From Candidatus Brocadiia bacterium (GTDB lineage: Bacteria > Planctomycetota > MHYJ01 > JACQXL01), in the NCBI GenBank assembly GCA_020062035.1, contig JAGUXD010000201.1:1-9949 (forward strand): 9,949 nucleotides of DNA. The letters run 5' to 3'. The notes beneath the pieces are model-generated. The model ran no database searches, was not told the origin of the DNA, and worked only from the letters and a program-made list of their open reading frames with translations. Within the stretch, counting starts at the first letter, position 1. Every line of letters begins with the position of its first letter. This document shows positions 6,845 to 9,949 of this stretch, piece by piece. Position numbers and translations under genes: made by a program.

Positions 6845-6870
6845 GACTTTTAAGCCGAGTTTGTTAAAAT
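6843..6870 (+). promoter_or_regulatory. Sigma70-type promoter for the dodecin gene
   Basis: TTGACT (6843-6848), a 16-nt spacer and TAAAAT (6865-6870) form a good -35/-10 pair, the clearest promoter in the window. Transcription would begin near 6877, immediately before the strong hairpin at 6880-6923. It overlaps the T-run of the preceding terminator-like palindrome. Confidence 0.6.
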
Positions 6871-6879
6871 AGAAAAATC

Positions 6880-6923
6880 CAGCACACCCCGAACCCCGAA
6901 AGCATTCGGTGCGGGGTGTGCTG
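6880..6923 (+). promoter_or_regulatory. Strong 5'-UTR hairpin before dodecin
   Basis: Twelve perfectly paired bases, CAGCACACCCCG (6880-6891) with CGGGGTGTGCTG (6912-6923), are capped by a second 5-bp stem CCGAA/TTCGG (6896-6900/6905-6909) with loop AGCA. It would sit at the extreme 5' end of the dodecin mRNA, 10 nt before AGGAG (6934-6938). It may shield the 5' end from decay or tune translation. By sequence it is a sibling of the palindrome behind bioF. Confidence 0.65.
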
Positions 6924-6943
6924 AGTAAAAGAAAGGAGAAAGT

Positions 6944-7147
6944 ATGGCAGTTGCAAGAGTAACACAAATAGTGGCGTCTTCACCGAAAGGACTTGAGGAG
7001 GCGATTCAGGAAGGGCTAAAAAGAGCGAATAAAACTCTCAGGGGTATTACTGGTTTTGAGGTTACTAAAATAAATGCTAAAGTACAAAATGGTAAGATTT
7101 TTGAGTATCGTGTCCATCTTAATATAACTTTCATCTTAGAAGATTAA
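6944..7147 (+). CDS. Dodecin-family flavin-binding protein
   Basis: Dodecins are very small proteins that assemble into hollow dodecamers and bind riboflavin, FMN or related ligands, buffering free flavin in the cytoplasm. The 67 residues match the family in length and order: MAVARVTQIVASSPKGLEEAI (strand 1 and helix start), KTLRGITGFEVTKINAKVQNGKIFEYRVHLNITFILED (two long strands). V-x-NGKI-EYRV is the characteristic segment before the last strand. The AGGAG site 6-10 nt before ATG 6944 fixes the start. It has its own promoter and a 5'-UTR hairpin. A glycosyltransferase gene starts 5 nt downstream, so the two probably share a transcript, although no functional link is evident. The flavoprotein encoded upstream offers a loose flavin theme only. 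Confidence 0.9.
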   Translation: MAVARVTQIVASSPKGLEEAIQEGLKRANKTLRGITGFEVTKINAKVQNGKIFEYRVHLNITFILED

Positions 7148-7152
7148 ATATT

Positions 7153-8097
7153 GTGAATGATGTTTCTGTCATCATTGTCAACTATAACACTAAAGAACAT
7201 CTTCTGAAATGCTTAAAAGCACTCTTGGAATATGCCCAACATATAACTTATCAGATATATGTAGTTGACAACGGTTCTACGGACGGAAGTTGTGAGGCGG
7301 TCAGGGAAGTTTATCCTTCAGTGAATCTGGTCTGTAATGAGAGAAACTATGGATTTGCTAAAGCAGTAAATCAGGGTATAATAAAATCAATAAATAGCCG
7401 ATACTATTTTATCTTAAATAGCGATGCAATTGTTACTGAAGGAGCAATAGAGAAATTAGTGCGATTTCTGGATAGTAAGCATCTAACAGGAATTGTCAGT
7501 GGACAATTACTTAATATAGATAACTCTCGCCAGCATTCATTTGATAATTTCCCAAACCTTTTAAGTGAATTAATCGGAAAGGGGCTTTTAAGAATTGTTT
7601 TACCCCATTATTATCCGAGTAAGAAACAGCTCTATACTGGACCGATTGAGGTTGACTCTTTAATCGGGGCCGCGATGCTTGTCAGAAAACAAACCATAGA
7701 AGATGTGGGTTTGCTTGATGAAAACTTCTTCTTATTTCTGGAAGAGACGGACTGGTGCTATCGGATGCGACAGAAAAACTGGAAGGTATATTTTCTTCCT
7801 GAAGTAATTATTTATCACACACAAGGACAATCAAAAAAATCCGTTCTTATTAAAGCAAAGATAGAATATCTTAATTCTCTCTATAAATTCTACAGGAAAC
7901 ATTATTCATTGATAAGTTATATTTTATTGAGGTTGATAAGACCCATTAGAATAATGCTGGGGTTGTTTTTTTACATATTAGGTTTGATTTTAACATTCGG
8001 CTTAGACAAAAGATGTCAGGGGAAATTTTTGGTATATTCGTCATTATTGCTCTGGCATCTGATGCTTTGTTCGGAAAAAATGACCTTGAAAGGTTGA
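7153..8097 (+). CDS. Family 2 glycosyltransferase, rhamnosyltransferase-like, with C-terminal membrane segments
   Basis: GT2 enzymes transfer a sugar from a nucleotide donor, commonly to cell-surface polysaccharide or lipid-linked acceptors. This 314-aa protein shows the GT-A fold order: VSVIIVNYNTKEHL (4-17), YVVDNGSTDGS for the nucleotide, NYGFAKAVNQGI, FILNSDAIV at the metal/DXD position (Ser-Asp-Ala rather than a full DXD), IGAAMLVRKQTIEDVGLLDENFFLFLEETDWCYR with the ED base motif, and PEVIIYHTQGQS. This pattern is shared by WbbL-like rhamnosyltransferases, but the donor sugar is inferred. The last 65 residues hold two hydrophobic stretches (about 250-275 and 282-307), suggesting inner-membrane attachment. 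The start is GTG 7153; ATG 7157 is out of frame. It follows dodecin by 5 nt, with only a weak upstream AGAAG. Confidence 0.88.
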   Translation: MNDVSVIIVNYNTKEHLLKCLKALLEYAQHITYQIYVVDNGSTDGSCEAVREVYPSVNLVCNERNYGFAKAVNQGIIKSINSRYYFILNSDAIVTEGAIEKLVRFLDSKHLTGIVSGQLLNIDNSRQHSFDNFPNLLSELIGKGLLRIVLPHYYPSKKQLYTGPIEVDSLIGAAMLVRKQTIEDVGLLDENFFLFLEETDWCYRMRQKNWKVYFLPEVIIYHTQGQSKKSVLIKAKIEYLNSLYKFYRKHYSLISYILLRLIRPIRIMLGLFFYILGLILTFGLDKRCQGKFLVYSSLLLWHLMLCSEKMTLKG

Positions 8098-8122
8098 CAC
8101 AAAGAGATTTATTTGATAGGGA
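8094..8122 (+). promoter_or_regulatory. Possible promoter for the tRNA cluster
   Basis: A perfect TTGACA (8094-8099) overlaps the glycosyltransferase stop codon, 50 nt before tRNA-Thr. The -10 is poor: TAGGGA at a 17-nt spacing (8117-8122) or GATAGG at 15 nt. It is offered only because the -35 is exact and a tRNA operon should start near here. Confidence 0.3.
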
Positions 8123-8149
8123 GAATCAGGTATTTTGGTGTTTGATAAT

Positions 8150-8221
8150 GCTGGGATAGCTCAACAGCGGAGCTCCGGTTTTGTAAACCGGCGGTTGCGG
8201 GTGCAAATCCCGCTCCCAGCT
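8150..8221 (+). tRNA. tRNA-Thr (anticodon TGT)
   Basis: The cloverleaf folds cleanly. Acceptor GCTGGGA (8150-8156) pairs with TCCCAGC (8214-8220). The D stem is GCTC/GAGC, the anticodon stem CCGGT/ACCGG encloses loop TTTGTAA with TGT at 8182-8184, and the T arm is GCGGG-TGCAAAT-CCCGC. Discriminator T is at 8221. No CCA is encoded, so it must be added after transcription. It decodes ACA and, with modification, other Thr codons. It is the first of three clustered tRNA genes in the same order as E. coli thrU-tyrU-glyT. Confidence 0.95.
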
Positions 8222-8271
8222 TTAGAACTTGTTAGTCCCGGCGGGATAAGTCCAGACGATACCTCGGAACA

Positions 8272-8290
8272 AATATCAGATCCTGATATT
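8272..8290. repeat. Small hairpin between tRNA-Thr and tRNA-Tyr
   Basis: AATATCAG (8272-8279) and CTGATATT (8283-8290) form a perfect 8-bp stem with loop ATC, 15 nt before tRNA-Tyr. It may serve as a spacer or processing structure in the tRNA precursor. No T-run follows, so it should not end transcription. Confidence 0.5.
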
Positions 8291-8305
8291 CTGATAATCT
8301 TGCAT

Positions 8306-8391
8306 GGGCAGGTACCCAAGCGGCCAAAGGGGACAGACTGTAAATCTGTTGCGCTTGCGCTTCGTAGGTTCGAATCCTACCCTGCCCACCA
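8306..8391 (+). tRNA. tRNA-Tyr (anticodon GTA), CCA encoded
   Basis: This is a class II tRNA with a long variable arm (GCGC-TT-GCGC), as bacterial tRNA-Tyr requires. Acceptor GGGCAGG (8306-8312) pairs with CCTGCCC (8381-8387), the anticodon stem ACAGA/TCTGT encloses CTGTAAA with GTA at 8340-8342, and the T arm is GTAGG-TTCGAAT-CCTAC. Discriminator A 8388 and CCA 8389-8391 are encoded, unlike in its two neighbours. The 3' end is also one arm of a 17-bp inverted repeat that continues to 8422. Confidence 0.96.
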
Positions 8392-8422
8392 GAATTTTCC
8401 GACAAGGAAAATTCTGGTGGCA
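8383..8422. repeat. Inverted repeat that captures the 3' end of tRNA-Tyr
   Basis: The stretch 8386-8400, ending in AATTTTCC, is perfectly complementary to 8406-8420 across a GACAA loop (15 bp). With one bulged C the pairing extends to TGCC (8383-8386)/GGCA (8419-8422), 17 bp in all. The left arm includes the last five acceptor bases, the discriminator and the CCA of tRNA-Tyr. There is no T-run. In the precursor it should compete with the acceptor stem. Confidence 0.75.
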
Positions 8423-8427
8423 CCAAA

Positions 8428-8495
8428 GCGAGCGTTAAATGCCCCGACAAGGGGCATAGCGAGTGAAAGTGCCTACAACAAGATTGTTGCGAGCG
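8428..8495. repeat. Hairpins with periodic GCGAGYG heptamers
   Basis: GCGAGCG (8428-8434), GCGAGTG (8459-8465) and GCGAGCG (8489-8495) are 31 and 30 nt apart, and each follows or touches a hairpin: the tRNA-Tyr inverted repeat, ATGCCCC-GACAA-GGGGCAT (8439-8457) and CAACA-AGAT-TGTTG (8476-8489). The first two hairpins share the loop GACAA. The array looks like degenerate tandem units of about 30 nt. Confidence 0.5.
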
Positions 8496-8500
8496 TAGTT

Positions 8501-8568
8501 TCCCGCTATGCTAATGTAAAATAAAGCGGGATCTCATCACAAAGTCGCCAGCGGGATCCCGCTGGCGA
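8501..8568. repeat. TCCCGCT/AGCGGGA hairpin and a perfect 24-nt palindrome
   Basis: TCCCGCT (8501-8507) pairs with AGCGGGA (8525-8531) over a 17-nt loop. At 8545-8568 lies a perfect 24-nt palindrome (12-bp arms beginning TCGCCAGCGGG, centre GATC) that contains the same AGCGGGA and TCCCGCT words. The hairpin at 48-63 uses identical arms. There is no T-run after either. They lie between tRNA-Tyr and tRNA-Gly. Confidence 0.65.
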
Positions 8569-8601
8569 AACTAAAATTATACAACGGGACAATCTATATA
8601 C

Positions 8602-8672
8602 GCGGGAGTAGTTCAGTGGTAGAACAATAGCCTTCCAAGCTATATACGCGGGTTCAATTCCCGTCTCCCGCT
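8602..8672 (+). tRNA. tRNA-Gly (anticodon TCC)
   Basis: Acceptor GCGGGAG (8602-8608) pairs with CTCCCGC (8665-8671). The anticodon stem ATAGC/GCTAT encloses CTTCCAA with TCC at 8634-8636, and the T arm has GCGGG-TTCAATT-CCCGT with a G-T pair at its base. The discriminator is T 8672 and CCA is not encoded. It reads GGA and GGG. CTATATACGCGGG occurs twice, at 8594-8606 across the 5' end and at 8640-8652 inside the gene. In E. coli the next genes are tRNA-Thr(GGT) and tufB; here neither follows. Confidence 0.95.
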
Positions 8673-8745
8673 TTCAATGAGCACATAAGTTATGGGGCTA
8701 TTATTTTTTACTCTTGGGCGGCATAACTTATTTGTGCGAATTGAA
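8673..8745. repeat. Long inverted repeat downstream of tRNA-Gly
   Basis: TTCAAT (8673-8678), GCACA (8681-8685) and TAAGTTATG (8686-8694) pair with CATAACTTA (8722-8730), TGTGC (8733-8737) and ATTGAA (8740-8745). This gives 20 bp with a small internal loop (GA/GA) and a 2-nt bulge. The 27-nt terminal loop holds a T-run. It could be a miniature repeat or a structure that ends or stabilises the tRNA transcript. Confidence 0.6.
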
Positions 8746-8770
8746 TCCTTGACATCGAAGATGTCAAGGA
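8746..8770. repeat. Perfect 11-bp hairpin before the thymidylate synthase gene
   Basis: TCCTTGACATC (8746-8756), loop GAA, then GATGTCAAGGA (8760-8770) form a flawless 11-bp stem 15 nt before ATG 8786. It contains a TTGACA hexamer (8749-8754). With the weak TACTGT at 8773-8778 this could be a promoter giving a nearly leaderless mRNA, or the hairpin could control translation of the next gene. Confidence 0.55.
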
Positions 8771-8785
8771 CCTACTGTTAAGTAA

Positions 8786-9562
8786 ATGATTATGTCAGAA
8801 AGAGAATTCTTAGAGCCGGTATTTATCGATGCCTTTGATTTGGATGATGCGTGGTTTCAGTGTCTATCTCAGATACTGGATAAAGGGCATGTCTATACCA
8901 TAACCCGAGGCAGTTACGAAGGGCGGAAACGCCTGGAGTTCGATTTTGTAGTGGTAAGGACTAAGAAACCAGCGCATCAAATTATTCCCATAATTCCGGA
9001 AGGAATGAGTATCCCGGTGCCTACAGATATGGATTACATTCAGGGATATTTGAGTTATCTTCTTACCGGCACGAAGACAGAGACGGAAGATTATACTTAT
9101 GGAGAGAGATTGGTTGAGCCTAAGGTAAAAGTAAAACAGAATATCGATGGAAAAGAAATGGTTAAAGAAATGCCTTTAGATGTGAATCAGATAGAAGAGG
9201 TAATCAGAATTTACAAAGAAAAGGAATTTGGGACAAATCAGGCAATAATGGAGATTGGCATGCCTTCTGATATCAAGTTAGCTGATCCTCCATGTTTACG
9301 GCTTATAGATACAAGGGTGCGTCATGGGAAGCTCCATTTTATCTTATATTTTCGTTCTTGGGATTTATGGGGTGGGTTTCCTTCTAATTTAGGTGGATTG
9401 CAGTTAGTAAAGCAATATTTGGCAGAAGAAATCGGTGTTGGCGACGGCGAGATTATCGCTGTCAGCAAAGGCTTGCACCTTTATAATTACAGTTGGGAGT
9501 TAGCAAAGCTCAGGACAAACAAGTCTAATCCTTCTGCGCTGCAGAATTTAGGAATGAAATAA
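8786..9562 (+). CDS. thyA: Thymidylate synthase, archaeal (methanogen-like) type
   Basis: This enzyme methylates dUMP to dTMP with methylene-tetrahydrofolate or a related C1 carrier. All main ThyA residues are present with E. coli spacing: catalytic Cys170 (DPPC), Arg190-Ser-x-Asp193 (FRSWD), Asn201 (FPSN), and His231-x-Tyr233 (GLHLY), equivalent to C146, R166, D169, N177, H207 and Y209. YTYGERL (about 105-111) is also shared with ThyA and dCMP hydroxymethylases. At 258 residues with a divergent N-terminal half (EFDFVVVRTKKPAHQIIPIIPEG), it resembles the thymidylate synthases of methanogenic archaea more than E. coli ThyA. Asn201 favours dUMP over dCMP, because dCMP hydroxymethylases carry Asp there. 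The start is ATG 8786, or ATG 8792 two codons later; neither has a good ribosome binding site. A hairpin ends 15 nt upstream. Confidence 0.82.
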   Translation: MIMSEREFLEPVFIDAFDLDDAWFQCLSQILDKGHVYTITRGSYEGRKRLEFDFVVVRTKKPAHQIIPIIPEGMSIPVPTDMDYIQGYLSYLLTGTKTETEDYTYGERLVEPKVKVKQNIDGKEMVKEMPLDVNQIEEVIRIYKEKEFGTNQAIMEIGMPSDIKLADPPCLRLIDTRVRHGKLHFILYFRSWDLWGGFPSNLGGLQLVKQYLAEEIGVGDGEIIAVSKGLHLYNYSWELAKLRTNKSNPSALQNLGMK

Positions 9563-9755
9563 TAGGCATGGAATACAAAGGGGCGAGGTTTCATTTTATA
9601 GAGCAACAGCTTGAAGGGAAAAATAATAATAATGCAAAAGCTTAATATTTCTGTTTTAGGAGATGGCGGTTGGAGGTGCTGGTGTGACTATAAGTGCGCA
9701 CCGTTTAGCACTCACTAGCCTCAAGATGTGAGGCAGGCTGGGGGCTGTCGAAGAT
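9563..9755. other. Gap between thyA and gpsA with small open frames
   Basis: A 25-codon frame (9568-9645, MEYKGARFHFIEQQLEG...) begins 5 nt after thyA but has no ribosome binding site and matches nothing I recognise. It overlaps the start of the gpsA-like fragment (9632-9673). The rest (9674-9755) is more GC-rich and folds: AGTGC/GCACT, GCCTCA-AGATG-TGAGGC and AGCC/GGCT. TTAGCACTC at 9705-9713 equals one CIRCE half, but the partner half is missing. Confidence 0.5.
9632..9718 (+). pseudogene. Truncated duplicate of the gpsA 5' end
   Basis: ATG 9632 opens a 28-codon frame starting MQKLNISVLGDGGW. Its residues LNISVLGDGGW parallel MRISILGDGGW at the start of the real gpsA 83 nt further on: 8 of 11 residues are identical. 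Among the shared codons nearly all differ by synonymous changes (ATT/ATA, TCT/TCA, TTA/CTA, GGA/GGT, GGC/GGT, GGT/GGC), so both copies evolved as coding sequence. Similarity stops abruptly after Trp, followed by Cys-rich noise (RCWCDYKCAP) and a stop at 9716. It is probably the remnant of a second gpsA or of an ancestral start broken by an insertion. A translated leader peptide is a less likely reading. Confidence 0.55.
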
Positions 9756-9949
9756 ATGAGAATATCAATTCTAGGTGATGGTGGCTGGGGTACAACATTG
9801 GCAATTTTATTGCAGCATAAAGGTTTTAAGGTCAGCCTTTGGGGTGCTTTCCCGGATTACGTTTCTTATTTAGACAAAAAAAGGATAAATACTAAATTTT
9901 TACCGCAAATTAAAATACCCAAAGATATAGAAATCACCTCAAACTTAAA
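9756..9949 (+). CDS. gpsA: Glycerol-3-phosphate dehydrogenase [NAD(P)+], N-terminal part
   Basis: GpsA reduces dihydroxyacetone phosphate to sn-glycerol 3-phosphate with NAD(P)H, supplying the backbone for phospholipids in the cytoplasm. Only the first 64 complete codons lie in the window; the frame is open at its end. MRISILGDGGWGTTLAILLQHKG is the Rossmann beta-alpha-beta start with a GxGxxG loop (Gly7-Asp-Gly9-Gly-Trp-Gly12). It is followed by FKVSLWGAFPDYV and the RINTKFLPQIKIPKDI segment, the GpsA-typical N-x-x-FLP-I-LP region. The start at ATG 9756 has only a weak GAAG upstream. Translation could instead have begun at 9632 in an ancestor, since a diverged copy of the first codons sits there in another frame. 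Confidence 0.85.
   Translation, partial: MRISILGDGGWGTTLAILLQHKGFKVSLWGAFPDYVSYLDKKRINTKFLPQIKIPKDIEITSNL

Noticed and set aside
8135..8524. A 129-codon reading frame across the tRNA region
   Set aside because: It runs through tRNA-Thr and tRNA-Tyr and the hairpin array, so the structural RNAs explain the DNA; there is no start signal or recognisable protein.
8386..8568. CRISPR array suspected from regularly spaced repeats
   Set aside because: Only a 7-nt word recurs at 30-31 nt, without a constant 24-40 nt repeat or unique spacers, and no cas gene is present.
9705..9713. TTAGCACTC, one half of a CIRCE heat-shock operator
   Set aside because: The second half GAGTGCTAA is not found at the required spacing, and the neighbouring gene is gpsA, not a chaperone gene.
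9674..9755. Group II intron or retroelement between the two gpsA starts (GTGTG/GTGCG-like start)
   Set aside because: About 80 nt is far too short, there is no recognisable domain V, and the flanks are a duplication in different frames rather than clean exons.

Overview
The window looks like chromosomal DNA from a free-living, probably uncultivated bacterium. It is AT-rich overall and densely coded on the + strand, with Shine-Dalgarno sites before several genes and LonA, BioF, GpsA and bacterial tRNA genes. It also carries an archaeal-type thymidylate synthase and many short GC-rich palindromes. An Omnitrophota- or Desantisbacteria-like candidate phylum is a guess from overall feel and is not demonstrated here.

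Layout, all genes on +. Positions 1-373 hold no convincing gene but contain hairpins, a triple CTTTGTG tandem and a GC-rich patch. Positions 374-3503 are a heat-shock/proteostasis pair, an Hsp20 chaperone followed by the Lon protease. Positions 3513-6772 hold an MFS permease, an iron-sulfur flavoprotein and a BioF-type alpha-oxoamine synthase; the last two genes are 1 nt apart. Lines sampled from the MFS gene are visibly more GC-rich than lines sampled from lon. Positions 6773-6943 are a composite palindrome/terminator, a good sigma70-type promoter and a 5'-UTR hairpin in front of a dodecin gene. A family-2 glycosyltransferase follows 5 nt later, to 8097. Positions 8150-8672 hold tRNA-Thr(TGT), tRNA-Tyr(GTA) and tRNA-Gly(TCC), the same order as E. 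coli thrU-tyrU-glyT, but the thrT-tufB part that follows in E. coli is absent. Instead there are hairpins and then a thymidylate synthase (8786-9562). The window ends in gpsA, preceded by a short diverged duplicate of gpsA's own first codons.

The most notable signal is a set of small palindromic elements. GC-rich CCCCG...CGGGG hairpins lie in frame inside hsp20 (one) and lon (two). The two lon copies share an exact 17-mer in opposite orientation. Related hairpins form the last codons and stop of bioF, the probable terminator behind it, and the 5' UTR of the dodecin gene. In both proteins the elements coincide with stretches absent from the family's usual sequence. This recalls the Rickettsia palindromic elements (RPE), which also insert in frame into genes. 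A second family (TCCCGCT/AGCGGGA), together with hairpins that share a GACAA loop, crowds the tRNA region. One 17-bp hairpin there captures the 3' end of tRNA-Tyr itself.

Protein functions rest on motif recognition by eye. No similarity search was possible.
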